Shown: positions 31,987-41,133 of the stretch, one piece after another
How positions within the stretch are numbered: position 1 is the first letter of the stretch
How the letters are laid out: each line of letters opens with the position of its first letter
Assembly: GCA_934646115.1 (NCBI GenBank)
Contig: CAKUEM010000001.1
Coordinates: forward strand, 1 to 64,000
Length of the DNA: 64,000 nt
DNA from: an uncultured Oscillospiraceae bacterium
GTDB taxonomy: Bacteria; Bacillota; Clostridia; Oscillospirales; JAAYXM01
Direction: 5' to 3'
Notes under the pieces: model-generated
What the model saw: only the letters and a program-made list of their open reading frames with translations
Told to the model about the DNA's origin: nothing
Database searches by the model: none
Made by a program: the position numbers and the translations under genes

Positions 31987-33249
31987 ATGATACGGCAATG
32001 GAAAAAAGCGTGGGCTTCGCCCGGGCGTGACGCGCTGATTTTTTTAAAATGGCTTGCGATCGCGGCGCTGCTCGGTCTTGTGATCGGCGCGGTAGGCAGC
32101 GCGTTTTCCCTTCTGCTCGGCTGGGTCACGGAATTTCGCATGGCGCACCTCTGGCTGCTGTGGCTGCTGCCGCTCGGCGGACTTCTCATCGTCTTTTTAT
32201 ATCGCGCAAGCGGCGTGGAGAAAAGTCAGGGTACCAATCTGGTCCTGCTCGCCGTGCGCACGGAGGAGAATGTCCCGCTTCGTATGGCGCCTCTAATTTT
32301 TATCAGCACGGCAATCACGCATCTGCTCGGCGGTTCTGCCGGTCGCGAGGGCGCGGCGCTCCAGCTGGGCGGCAGTCTGGCGCAGCAGCTTGGGCGCTGG
32401 CTGCATCTTGACCAAAAAGATATGCATGTCATCACGCTGTGCGGCATGAGCGCATGCTTTTCCGCCGTGTTCGGAACCCCGGTCGCCGCGGCGATCTTCC
32501 CGCTCGAGGTGGTCAGCGTCGGCGTGATGTATTATGCCGCGCTCGTCCCGTGCGCCACCGCGTCGCTAATCGCGATCCTCGTGTCGCGCCTGTTCTCCGT
32601 AAGCGCTGCAAGCCTTGCCATACAAGAGATCCCGGCGCTGCAGCCGCTGCCCCTTCTGCAAACGCTTTTACTCGGCATTTTGTGCGCGGGGGTCAGCTTT
32701 TTATTCTGCAAGGCATTGGGGCTTTCCGGGCAGCTTGCCGCCCGGCATGTTCCGAATCCTTATCTTCGCATCGCGATCGGCGGCGTGCTCGTGATCGTGC
32801 TGACGCTGCTTTGCGGCACGCAGGATTATTTAGGTGCCGGCATGCCCACGATCCAAGCCGCCATGCAGGGTCAGGCGCGGCCGGAGGCGTTTCTTTTGAA
32901 AATTATATTCACGGCGATCACGCTTGCCGCGGCGTATAAGGGCGGCGAAATCGTGCCTACTTTCTTCATTGGCGCAACATTTGGCGCGGCATTCGCCCCG
33001 TTTTTGGGTCTCGATGCGTCATTCGGCGCGGGGCTTTCGATGGTCGCGGTATTTTGCGGTGTGACCAATTGCCCGATCAGCTCTCTGCTCATCGGCTGCG
33101 AGCTGTTCGGCATGCAGGCTGCGCCATATCTGCTCATCGTTTGCGCGGCGAGCTATATGCTCTCCGGCTATACCGGGCTGTACAGTCAGCAGAAAATTCT
33201 ATATTCTAAATTCCGCCCGGAATTCATCAATGAGCGGACAAAACATTGA
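31987..33249 (+). CDS. CLC-family ion transporter, fluoride-branch-like
   Basis: 420 residues, ATG after AAGGGG. About ten to twelve membrane segments. The gating-glutamate motif reads GSAGREGAALQLGG, and the later filter region AYKGGEIVPTFFIGATFG. In chloride CLCs these are usually GREGP and a G-x-F-x-P filter. GREG followed by a small residue with VQ/LQ-x-G, and GGE-V-P-FFIG, fits the CLC-F type exchangers that export fluoride. No fluoride riboswitch is recognisable upstream. The 3' end overlaps the convergent MATE gene by 23 bases with no terminator between. Confidence 0.85.
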   Translation: MIRQWKKAWASPGRDALIFLKWLAIAALLGLVIGAVGSAFSLLLGWVTEFRMAHLWLLWLLPLGGLLIVFLYRASGVEKSQGTNLVLLAVRTEENVPLRMAPLIFISTAITHLLGGSAGREGAALQLGGSLAQQLGRWLHLDQKDMHVITLCGMSACFSAVFGTPVAAAIFPLEVVSVGVMYYAALVPCATASLIAILVSRLFSVSAASLAIQEIPALQPLPLLQTLLLGILCAGVSFLFCKALGLSGQLAARHVPNPYLRIAIGGVLVIVLTLLCGTQDYLGAGMPTIQAAMQGQARPEAFLLKIIFTAITLAAAYKGGEIVPTFFIGATFGAAFAPFLGLDASFGAGLSMVAVFCGVTNCPISSLLIGCELFGMQAAPYLLIVCAASYMLSGYTGLYSQQKILYSKFRPEFINERTKH

Positions 33250-34567
33250 TGCTCCGCCATTTCCCGCGCAGGTAAAACAGAATGGACAGCAGCGTTCCCG
33301 TGCTCCATCCGATCGGCCAGGAGAGCCAGATGCCGATCTCGCCCCAGAAGCTTGCAAACAGGTAGGAGAACGCCACGCGCAAGATCAAATCAGCAAACGT
33401 GGTGATCATAAATTCGCGCATACTTCCTGCGCCCCGCAGCACCGCATCACATGTGAGCTTAATCATAATGACCGGATAAAACGGCGCGGTAATGTGCAGA
33501 AACCGCACGCCGGCGGCGATCGCCTGCTCCCCGTCAGACAAAAACAGGCGCATCGACTGCGCGGCAAATACGCAATAAGCGAGAATAAACGGCACGGCAA
33601 CGCCCAGGGACATCCAGGTTCCGGCGCGAAAGCCGTGCTTTACTCGTTCTACCTTGCCCGCGCCCAGATTCTGCGCAGCGAAGGTAGAAACGCCGCTCGC
33701 AAACGTGGAAAACGCGGTCAGCGCAAACGTATTGAGCTTGATCGCAGCCGAATATCCCGCGATCACGCTCGAGCCCTGCGCATTGACCAAGCGCTGGATG
33801 AAAAGGTTCCCCACCGAAACAAAGCTTGCCTGTAAAATACTCGGAACCGCAACGCTTGCGATCCGCCCGAGCATGAACCAGGAAAACGCCGCGGGGCGCT
33901 CTTCACACTGAAACGCCTTCATGCGGCGCAGCAGCGTGAAAAACGCAAGCACCGCCGCAACTCCCTGGCAAAGAAACGTTGCCCATGCAACACCCGCGAT
34001 ATCCATCCGGAATCCCGCAACAAACAGAATGTCCATCGCGATATTGCCAAGCGAGGACGCAATCAGAAAATAGAGCGGCGTGCGGCTGTCGCCGAGCGCG
34101 GTGAACACGCCGGTGCAGATATTATAGAAGAACAAAAACGCCAGCCCGCCAATATAAATCTGTAAATACAGCTCCGCTCCTTCGAAAATATTCTCCGGCG
34201 TGCCCAGAAGCTTTAACAGCGGCGAAGCGGTTAAAAATCCGACCACCGTGAACAGCGCGCTGACAGCAAGCATCGACCACAGCGCGGTCAGCACCGCGGT
34301 TTTCATGCGCGGAATATCCTTCGCGCCAAACAGCTGACTGATGATGACCGAGCAGCCGACATTGGAGCCGGAAGCGACCGCCATAAAAATCATCGTGATC
34401 GGATACGATGCGCCAACCGCGGCAAGCGCGCCCTCGCCGATGAATTGCCCGGCGACCACGCTATCCGCAATATTATACAGCTGCTGAAAAATAATACTGA
34501 TTAAAAGCGGCAGCGAAAAACGCCATAAAATATGCGATGCGCGCCCTTCTGTCATATCAGTTGTCAT
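33227..34567 (-). CDS. MATE family efflux transporter
   Basis: 446 residues, ATG after GGGAGGAAAAGC. Twelve predicted helices in two halves: RFSLPLLISIIFQQLYNIADSVVAGQFIGEGALAAVG begins the first half, with AVASGSNVGCSVIISQLFGA, and VSVGNLFIQRLVNAQGS the second. Sodium- or proton-coupled exporter of drugs or metabolites by family. Single gene between a terminator and the convergent CLC gene; substrate unknown. Confidence 0.93.
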   Translation of the reverse strand: MTTDMTEGRASHILWRFSLPLLISIIFQQLYNIADSVVAGQFIGEGALAAVGASYPITMIFMAVASGSNVGCSVIISQLFGAKDIPRMKTAVLTALWSMLAVSALFTVVGFLTASPLLKLLGTPENIFEGAELYLQIYIGGLAFLFFYNICTGVFTALGDSRTPLYFLIASSLGNIAMDILFVAGFRMDIAGVAWATFLCQGVAAVLAFFTLLRRMKAFQCEERPAAFSWFMLGRIASVAVPSILQASFVSVGNLFIQRLVNAQGSSVIAGYSAAIKLNTFALTAFSTFASGVSTFAAQNLGAGKVERVKHGFRAGTWMSLGVAVPFILAYCVFAAQSMRLFLSDGEQAIAAGVRFLHITAPFYPVIMIKLTCDAVLRGAGSMREFMITTFADLILRVAFSYLFASFWGEIGIWLSWPIGWSTGTLLSILFYLRGKWRSINVLSAH

Positions 34568-34587
34568 GCTTTTCCTCCCATGCTGTA

Positions 34588-34622
34588 CACTTCAAAAAGC
34601 CTCCGTCCGGAGGCTTTTGAAG
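34588..34622. terminator. Terminator between the YhgE/Pip and MATE genes
   Basis: AAAGCCTCC / GGAGGCTTT core with flanking ACTTCAAA/TTTGAAGT pairs. On the minus strand it gives a GC stem followed by TTTTTGAAG for the upstream YhgE gene; a T-run is present on the plus side too. Confidence 0.75.
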
Positions 34623-34632
34623 TGTTTTTTAA

Positions 34633-37407
34633 TTAGTGCCCGATCACGCCGGAATCAGAAAGTTTTTTGAGGAACCGGCCGATCGATTTACTGGCAAACC
34701 GCTTAAGCACCAGCCCCAGCGCAAGAAACAGCGCAAAATAAACGATGAGCACCAGGATATCCACAAGCAGATTTTCCATCACGATCCCGGCAACCGCCTC
34801 GCGCATGCCGTTGATGGCGTAGGTAAACGGCAGGAATTTATTGATCTGCTGGAAGAACTGCGGCGTGACCTGAATGGGGAAGGTTCCGCCCGCGCCCGCG
34901 ATCTGCAGCACGAGGAACACCACGCCGATCGCCTTGCCCACATTGTCAAGCAGCGCCACCAGCGTGTAAACAATGCCGGTAAACACCAGGCTGTAAAACA
35001 TCGACAGGCAGACAAACAACACCGGATGCAGGATCTCCACTTTAAGTACAAATACATCGCCCAGTGCCGCGATCAGTCCCTGTATCAGCGCCATTGAGCC
35101 AAACAGGAAGAATTTGCCCATAAATTCCTCATTGGGCGTATACGGGAAATCCGCGTTGACCGCATGCGTCGTAAACAGCGCGCACATCAAAAGCGTGCCG
35201 ACCCAGAGGCAAAGCGTTGTGTAAAACGGCGTCAGCCCCGCGCCATAATTTTTTACCGGGAAGAGCTTGGTTGTGTTCAGCTCAACCGGTGAGCTGAAGA
35301 AATCGCTGGTCGATTCGCTGTCATACTGCATGATGCTGGTCAGATCCTTGAGATCCATAATGTCGCCCAGCGCCTTGATTTTCGCCGCAATTTCGCCCAT
35401 ATCGTCCAGATACGGCGCAAATTTGCCCTTAAATTTCTCCACATCCTCGCTGAGGATCGTTTTTCCGCTATTTAACTTGCCCAAAAATTCCTGCACGGCG
35501 TCCGCGCCCGTGATCGACATGGAGAATAGATGCTGCAGATCAGACCCGGCGGTTTTCGCGTTATTTAAAAACGTTTGAATTTTCAGATCGAGCGAGCTGT
35601 CCAGCGCATTGGCAAGCGTCGACGTCATCGTGCGCGCCGCGCCGCAAAGCGACCGCGCCGCCGAGACCGATTCCTCCAGCGCGTCAGAATCGTTGATATT
35701 CCGCTCCGCCTCAGATACGCGCGCGCTCAGATCCTTTAAATTTTGCGACACGCGCCCCAGATCACCCGAAAAGTCGAGGATCGTATTGTCCTCGCTCTGC
35801 CGCAGGATCGCATTGATGTCCCGCAGGGTGGAATTTAACTCCTCGATCTGCGTTTGCAGGCTGTGCGTCAGCCGCTCGGTCGACTGGTCGAGCGAGGAGA
35901 GGAACAGCCGCAGCGACTGCGCCGTGCTGCGGATATTCGCGGCATGGTCAACAATGCGCGAAAGCTTTTCGGAAATGCGGCTGTGCGTCGTTTCCAGCTT
36001 GTTGATAAGATCTCCGATCTGCGTGCTCAGCTTCAGATCGACCAGCGTGGCGTCTTCCCCGCGGTTTACGCGCGCGACCGCGTCGTTTACCGTGCGCTCC
36101 AGCTGCTGATACAGCGCCGAATTTTGATCCAGCTTCGCGGCGACCTCATCCAGCTGAATTTCAGCGATCGACGCGCGATTCTGCAACTTTTCAAGCGCGG
36201 CAATGATCTCGGCAAACGCCTTATCCACCGCATCGGACAGCTCATTTGCCTGATTTTCGATTTTCTTTGCGCTGTCTTCTAAAAACTTGATCTGATTGGT
36301 CAGCCCGGTCACCACGTCGGACGCGCCGGACAGCGAATCTAAAAAGTTATCCAAAGAATCCAGCGTTTTGCGCAGCGCATCGATCTTGCGCAGCAGATCT
36401 TCGCGTTGAACAACTTGAAAAATGCCCAAATCGTTCTCCAGCGAGGAAAGCCGCGTACTCACCGTTTGAATGTCTGCCGAAAGCGTGGCAAGACTTGTGG
36501 TGATGTCCGGCTTTTTGTCATTTACCGTTGTGCCAAGCCGGTCGAGCGAGTTTTCCAGCGTGCCGAGCGCCGTGCTGATCGTTTGCAAATTCGCGCGCAG
36601 CTCCGCCGTCGTGTGATTGGCGCGATCGATCAGCTCATCGGTATCGCTTTTCACATCGTCCGTCATCGTGATCGCATTGCCCAGCACGCGTTTTAAGAAT
36701 TCCACATCATCCTGACACTGGTCAAGATCGATCTTCCCATCCTGTGCGTGCGAAAGCAGGTTGTCAAGCCGCGTATTCACGTTCGGCAGATCGCCGTCCA
36801 CCAGGCTGAGCAGGCTTTCAAACTGCTTGATCTCATCATAATGCTGATCCAGGTCATACCCCAGCGGATTTAATACCTCCATGACCTTCTCAACCACCGC
36901 CTGAATAAACGATTCCGTGATCTGCTTTTGCAGCGTGGATGCGCCGCTGTCGGTCATTTTCGGCGCGATCGCATTGAGCTTTTCATTTACATAATAGTCC
37001 AGCTGCGGCTTCACATGCGTTTCGTCCAGCAGCGTCGCCATTTTAGCGGAAAAATCCTTCGGGATGATGATCGTTGCATATACATTACCCACGCGGCATT
37101 CTTCCACGCCCTCATCCGCCGTGTCGAAAAATGTCCAGCCGAGCTTTTTGTTGTCTTTCAGCTGATCCACCAGAGATTCGCCGATATTGATGCTGATATT
37201 TTGAATTTTCGCGCCCTCATCGTTGTTCACGATACCCACTTTGACCCCGCCGGTCGAACCATAGGGATCCCACGACGCAAGAATATTCACCCACGCATAC
37301 AGCGAGGGCAGAAGCGCAATACCAACGGCAATCACCAGCGCCACCCAGTTGCGCGAAAGCTTATGTAAATCTGAGCGAAAAATGCGAAAACTGTTCTTAA
37401 AAAACAT
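34633..37407 (-). CDS. YhgE/Pip family membrane protein
   Basis: 924 residues from ATG 37407 (GAGG, eight-base spacing). One N-terminal helix (WVALVIAVGIALLPSLYAWVN) is followed by the conserved ASWDPYGSTGGVKVGIVNNDEGA of YhgE/Pip proteins. A very long extracellular region (about residues 230-650) of predicted coiled coil, rich in Leu, Asp and Asn, comes next. Five C-terminal helices of the ABC-2 membrane type contain LTPFYTTLCLWVGTLL and FPIQVTPQFFQQINKFLPFTY. Relatives include the lactococcal phage infection protein; their physiological role is unclear. Confidence 0.92.
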   Translation of the reverse strand: MFFKNSFRIFRSDLHKLSRNWVALVIAVGIALLPSLYAWVNILASWDPYGSTGGVKVGIVNNDEGAKIQNISINIGESLVDQLKDNKKLGWTFFDTADEGVEECRVGNVYATIIIPKDFSAKMATLLDETHVKPQLDYYVNEKLNAIAPKMTDSGASTLQKQITESFIQAVVEKVMEVLNPLGYDLDQHYDEIKQFESLLSLVDGDLPNVNTRLDNLLSHAQDGKIDLDQCQDDVEFLKRVLGNAITMTDDVKSDTDELIDRANHTTAELRANLQTISTALGTLENSLDRLGTTVNDKKPDITTSLATLSADIQTVSTRLSSLENDLGIFQVVQREDLLRKIDALRKTLDSLDNFLDSLSGASDVVTGLTNQIKFLEDSAKKIENQANELSDAVDKAFAEIIAALEKLQNRASIAEIQLDEVAAKLDQNSALYQQLERTVNDAVARVNRGEDATLVDLKLSTQIGDLINKLETTHSRISEKLSRIVDHAANIRSTAQSLRLFLSSLDQSTERLTHSLQTQIEELNSTLRDINAILRQSEDNTILDFSGDLGRVSQNLKDLSARVSEAERNINDSDALEESVSAARSLCGAARTMTSTLANALDSSLDLKIQTFLNNAKTAGSDLQHLFSMSITGADAVQEFLGKLNSGKTILSEDVEKFKGKFAPYLDDMGEIAAKIKALGDIMDLKDLTSIMQYDSESTSDFFSSPVELNTTKLFPVKNYGAGLTPFYTTLCLWVGTLLMCALFTTHAVNADFPYTPNEEFMGKFFLFGSMALIQGLIAALGDVFVLKVEILHPVLFVCLSMFYSLVFTGIVYTLVALLDNVGKAIGVVFLVLQIAGAGGTFPIQVTPQFFQQINKFLPFTYAINGMREAVAGIVMENLLVDILVLIVYFALFLALGLVLKRFASKSIGRFLKKLSDSGVIGH

Positions 37408-37537
37408 AAAAGACCTCACTTTGACTTCTAAATGCCACGCAAAATATCAAAATTTATCGTTATTTTGCTATCTAAAGCAACACCATTTTTGTAGCCATTA
37501 TAATATAGTTTTTCCGGTTTGTAAATCGGCGTTTTCG

Positions 37538-38137
37538 CTAAATCAGCGCGTAATAAAAGCGCCGGATCATGACCGCGCATTCCGCGCGCGTAGCATATCC
37601 CTGCGCGTCAATCCGCGCGCCGGGCTTTCCGTTTAATATACCCTGACTGACCGCCCATGCCACGCCCTCGCGCGCCCAGTCCGGGATCTCCGCCGCGTCG
37701 GAATAAGAATCCACCGCCGCGTCTTTTTCCTCCATCTGATACCCGGAAATCAGGAAATACCGATGCAGCAGCGTGGCAAGCTCCGCGCGCGTAACAAACG
37801 CATCCGGCTCAAAGCCGCCACCCCTGCCGTCCGCAACTCCACGCTCTCTTGCCCACGCGACCGCCGGCGCGTACCACGCCTGCTCCGGCACGTCTGAAAA
37901 TCCGCTTGCCCCAGCGGGTTGCGGCTTCCCGCTCATGCGCCACAGCACGGTGACCAGCATCGCGCGCGTCATCGCTTCGTCCGGCAAAAAGCGCCCTTCA
38001 CCCACGCCGCCAAACAGCTCGCGCGCGGTGACAAACGCGATGCCGTCCTGCGCCCAATGCCCGTCCGTATCGCTTGCCCATGCAAAATTCATGCATAATA
38101 TCGCCGCTAAACACAAAGAAATCATCCGTTTTTTCAT
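37538..38137 (-). CDS. Secreted protein of three SLH domains
   Basis: 199 residues from ATG 38137 (AAGGATGAAAAAC); an in-frame ATG three codons earlier is part of the leader. After a signal peptide (ISLCLAAILCMNFAWA) the whole mature protein is SLH repeats: HWAQDGIAFVTARELFGGVG, FSDVPEQAWYAPAVAWARE and YSDAAEIPDWAREGVAWAV, each with a following TRAE or TRAM helix. SLH domains bind pyruvylated cell-wall polymer. No effector domain is attached, so it may be a small wall-binding or S-layer accessory protein. Confidence 0.88.
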   Translation of the reverse strand: MKKRMISLCLAAILCMNFAWASDTDGHWAQDGIAFVTARELFGGVGEGRFLPDEAMTRAMLVTVLWRMSGKPQPAGASGFSDVPEQAWYAPAVAWARERGVADGRGGGFEPDAFVTRAELATLLHRYFLISGYQMEEKDAAVDSYSDAAEIPDWAREGVAWAVSQGILNGKPGARIDAQGYATRAECAVMIRRFYYALI

Positions 38138-38247
38138 GTTTTTCATCCTTTCCGGCGCGCATTTCCATGGCACAGCGAAGGCGCCCCTGCGCGCAAGCGC
38201 CACAGCATTTACTCCTAGTATAGCACAAATTGCGCGCGATTTCCAGC

Positions 38248-38276
38248 TTGACAAGCGCCGTCATCTGTGGTACACT
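38248..38276 (+). promoter_or_regulatory. Promoter of the thi operon
   Basis: TTGACA (38248-38253), 17-base spacer, TACACT (38271-38276): consensus -35 and near-consensus -10. Transcription would start at about 38283, leaving a leader of about 95 bases. Confidence 0.85.
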
Positions 38277-38301
38277 ACAGAAAATTCCATATTTCGTTCG
38301 C

Positions 38302-38354
38302 AACACAAAATGGGGTGCACCACCACGGGTGCAGGTTCTGTTTTGTGTTTTTTT
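38302..38354 (+). promoter_or_regulatory. Attenuator-like hairpin in the thiS leader
   Basis: AACACAAAA (38302-38310) pairs with TTTTGTGTT (38341-38349), enclosing TGCACC/GGTGCA, and is followed by a T-run to 38354. This is an intrinsic terminator between promoter and thiS, so read-through must be controlled. The conserved TPP riboswitch core is not seen. Confidence 0.6.
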
Positions 38355-38376
38355 ATTGTCAAAAAGGAGGAATTTT

Positions 38377-38571
38377 ATGAAAATAAACGGCAAACCTGTC
38401 TCTTATATCGAATCGGAGACGCTGCGCGACTGTTTGGAGCGCCTTGGCTTTGACCCCGCGCGCGTCGCGGTGGAGCGCAACGGCACAATCGTGCCGAAAA
38501 ATGAGTTCCCCGCGCTGCACCTCGCGGAGGAGGACGTGCTGGAAGTCGTTTCGTTTGTGGGAGGCGGCTGA
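38377..38571 (+). CDS. thiS: Sulfur carrier protein ThiS
   Basis: 64 residues, ATG after AAAAAGGAGGAATTTT. Ubiquitin-like fold: MKINGKPV at the start, VAVERNGTIVPKNEF in the middle and the essential C-terminal Gly-Gly (VVSFVGGG). After adenylation by ThiF and loading with sulfur, its thiocarboxylate supplies sulfur to ThiG for thiazole synthesis. First gene of thiS-F-G-H-E. Confidence 0.95.
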   Translation: MKINGKPVSYIESETLRDCLERLGFDPARVAVERNGTIVPKNEFPALHLAEEDVLEVVSFVGGG

Positions 38572-38572
38572 T

Positions 38573-39190
38573 ATGACAACACATGTGGCGCGCATGTGCG
38601 CCCGGGCGAGCGCGGGCGTCACAGAGCGCATGCAGGCGGCGCGCGTTGCCATCGCGGGCGCGGGCGGTCTTGGTTCCAACCTGGCGCTGCTGCTCGTGCG
38701 GAGCGGGCTGGGCACGCTGCGCATCGTGGACTTTGACCGCGTGGAATATTCCAATTTAAACCGCCAGGCGTATGATCTGCGCCATATCGGGCAAGAAAAA
38801 GTTCTTGCGCTGGCGCAGCGTGCAAAGGAGATCAACCCGGACGTGCGCGTCGAGGCGATCTGCGCACGCGTGAACGAGCAAAACGCCGCGCAGCTTTTTT
38901 CCGGCTTTTCCATCGTTTGCGAGGCGTTTGACCGCGCCGAGGAGAAAAGCATGCTGATCTCCACCCTGGGCGCGCAGCTGCCGGAGGTCAAGCTGATCAG
39001 CGCGTCCGGCATGGGCGGACTGTCCAGCGCAAACGGCATTCAAACACGGCGCGCGATGAAAAATCTTTACCTGTGCGGCGACTATGTCAGCGATATGGCG
39101 GAAGGCGTGATGGCGCCGCGCGTGATGCTTTGCGCCGCGCAGCAGGCGAACATGGTTCTGCGCCTGATCGCGGGCGAGCTGGAGCCCTAA
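38573..39190 (+). CDS. thiF: ThiS adenylyltransferase ThiF (short form)
   Basis: 205 residues, ATG one base after the thiS stop; ribosome site GGGAGG lies within thiS. E1-like fold: ARVAIAGAGGLGSNLALLLVR nucleotide loop, IVDFDRVEYSNLNRQ and CEAFDRAEEKSML. It adenylates the ThiS C-terminus. This is the short clostridial form; I see no paired CxxC zinc sites, which the longer E. coli ThiF and MoeB have. Confidence 0.92.
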   Translation: MTTHVARMCARASAGVTERMQAARVAIAGAGGLGSNLALLLVRSGLGTLRIVDFDRVEYSNLNRQAYDLRHIGQEKVLALAQRAKEINPDVRVEAICARVNEQNAAQLFSGFSIVCEAFDRAEEKSMLISTLGAQLPEVKLISASGMGGLSSANGIQTRRAMKNLYLCGDYVSDMAEGVMAPRVMLCAAQQANMVLRLIAGELEP

Positions 39191-39217
39191 AAAATATTAT
39201 GAAATGAGGCATTGTTT

Positions 39218-39985
39218 ATGCAAGATACCTGGAAATTAAAAGACCACACATTTACTTCGCGCTTTATCTTAGGTTCGGGCAAGTTTTCGCTTCCCATGGT
39301 GCGCGCGGTGGTGGAGGACGGCGGCGCGGAAATCGTAACGCTTGCGCTGCGCCGCGCGAACACGGCAGGCGCGGAAAATATTTTAGATTTTGTTCCGGAC
39401 GGCGTGACCCTGCTTCCCAACACCTCGGGCGCGCGCTGCGCGGAAGAAGCGGTTCGTATCGCGCATCTCGCGCGGGAGCTGGGCTGCGGCGATTTTATCA
39501 AGCTTGAGGTCATCCGCGACAGCAAATATCTGCTTCCGGACAACGCGGAAACGATCCGCGCGACCGAGCTTCTCGCGCGCGAGGGCTTTGTTGTTCTGCC
39601 GTATATGTATCCGGATCTCAACGTCGCGCGCGATTTAGAGAGTGCGGGCGCGGCGGCGGTCATGCCGCTTGCCGCCCCGATCGGCAGCAACAAAGGGCTT
39701 TGCACGCGTGATTTTATTCAGATTTTAATTGATGAGATCTCGCTTCCGATCATCGTGGACGCGGGCATCGGCCGCCCCTCGCAAGCGTGCGAGGCGATGG
39801 AGATGGGCGCGGCTGCGATCATGGCAAACACCGCGATCGCAACCGCCGGGGATGTGCGCGCGATGGCGCGGGCGTTCCGCCTTGCGATCGAGGCGGGGCG
39901 CGCGGGCTATCTGGCGCAGCCGGGGCGCGTTCTCGCGGGCGCAGAGGCGTCCAGCCCGCTGACCGGATTTTTGGAGGAGCGGTAA
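39218..39985 (+). CDS. thiG: Thiazole synthase ThiG
   Basis: 255 residues from ATG 39218, eight bases after GAGGC; the TTG at 39212 is in frame but weaker. TIM-barrel enzyme that condenses DXP, dehydroglycine and ThiS thiocarboxylate. Motifs: SRFILGSGKF, KLEVIRDSKYLLPDN (Schiff-base lysine region), VLPYMYPDLNVARDL, MPLAAPIGSNKG and VDAGIGRPSQA. Followed two bases later by thiH. Confidence 0.96.
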   Translation: MQDTWKLKDHTFTSRFILGSGKFSLPMVRAVVEDGGAEIVTLALRRANTAGAENILDFVPDGVTLLPNTSGARCAEEAVRIAHLARELGCGDFIKLEVIRDSKYLLPDNAETIRATELLAREGFVVLPYMYPDLNVARDLESAGAAAVMPLAAPIGSNKGLCTRDFIQILIDEISLPIIVDAGIGRPSQACEAMEMGAAAIMANTAIATAGDVRAMARAFRLAIEAGRAGYLAQPGRVLAGAEASSPLTGFLEER

Positions 39986-39987
39986 AT

Positions 39988-41130
39988 ATGACAAATCATA
40001 TGGATTATTTTGACGGCATGGAGCGCATCGATTCTGACCTGATGGAGCGCGTGCTCGCCGCGCGCGCGGCGTTTGACCCGGCGCGCTATACCGGGCGCGA
40101 CGTGCTGCGCGCACTCTCGCGCGAGACGCTGCACTTTGAAGATTTTGCGGCGCTCCTTTCCCCGGCGGCAGACGCGTATCTCGAGCAGATCGCCTCTCGC
40201 GCAAAAGAAGAAACGCGGCGGCATTTCGGAAGCTCGGTCTGCCTGTTTACGCCGCTGTATCTCGCCAATTACTGCGAAAATGAATGCACCTACTGCGGGT
40301 TTCAATGCAAAAATAAAATCCACCGCGCGAAGCTGAGCGAGGCGGAGATCGAGCGCGAATACCGCGCGATCGCCGAGACCGGTCTGCGCGAAATTCTGCT
40401 GCTGACCGGCGAGTCGCGCCATGCGACCGGCGTTTCGTATATCGCGCGCGCCGTGGAGCTGGCAAAGCAATATTTCAGCAACATCGGCGTGGAGATCTAT
40501 CCCTTAAATCATGAGGAATACGCCGTTCTGCGCCGCGCGGGCGCGGATTTTGTCAGCGTATATCAGGAGACCTATGACACGGAGAAATACGCATCCGTGC
40601 ATCCCGGCGGTCCGAAGCGCAGCTTCCCCTACCGCTTCTACGCGCAAGAGCGCGCGCTGCTTGGCGGGATGCGCGGTGTGGCGTTTGGTGCGCTGCTCGG
40701 GCTTTCTGATTTCCGGCGGGACGCGTTCGCCGCGGGGCTGCATGCCGTGCTGACGCAGCGCAAATATCCGCGCGCAGAGATCTCCTTTTCGCTTCCGCGC
40801 ATTCGCCCGTTTGTCAATCATCGCGGCGGTCCTGCAAACGGCGTGGGCGAGCGCGAGCTGCTTCAGGTCATGCTCGCTTACCGCCTGCTCGCGCCCTATG
40901 CGGGCATCACGATCTCCACGCGGGAATGCGCGCGTTTTCGCGATGGTGTGGTCGGACTTGCCGCAACGAAGATCTCCGCCGGTGTCAGCGTGGGCGTCGG
41001 CGGGCATGTGGAGGAAGAAAAGGGCGATGAACAGTTTGATATTTCCGACCCGCGCAGCGTGCCGGATGTTCATCAAATGCTTGTCGCGCAGGGGCTTCAG
41101 CCGGTCTATCGCGACTATATCCGGGTATAG
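39988..41130 (+). CDS. thiH: 2-iminoacetate synthase ThiH
   Basis: 380 residues, ATG 39988 after GGAGGAGCGG. Radical-SAM tyrosine lyase giving dehydroglycine for ThiG. The [4Fe-4S] motif is CENECTYCGFQCKNK (Cys-x3-Cys-x2-Cys). Other features: ILLLTGESRHATGVSYI, VEIYPLNHEEY, SVYQETYDTEKY and the C-terminal BATS-type region with STRECARFRD. The oxygen-sensitive ThiH route (not ThiO) fits an anaerobe. Confidence 0.96.
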   Translation: MTNHMDYFDGMERIDSDLMERVLAARAAFDPARYTGRDVLRALSRETLHFEDFAALLSPAADAYLEQIASRAKEETRRHFGSSVCLFTPLYLANYCENECTYCGFQCKNKIHRAKLSEAEIEREYRAIAETGLREILLLTGESRHATGVSYIARAVELAKQYFSNIGVEIYPLNHEEYAVLRRAGADFVSVYQETYDTEKYASVHPGGPKRSFPYRFYAQERALLGGMRGVAFGALLGLSDFRRDAFAAGLHAVLTQRKYPRAEISFSLPRIRPFVNHRGGPANGVGERELLQVMLAYRLLAPYAGITISTRECARFRDGVVGLAATKISAGVSVGVGGHVEEEKGDEQFDISDPRSVPDVHQMLVAQGLQPVYRDYIRV

Positions 41131-41133
41131 CGC

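Noticed and set aside
38277..38376. TPP riboswitch before thiS
   Set aside because: A GGGGTGC string is present, but the leader is too short and lacks the conserved aptamer boxes.
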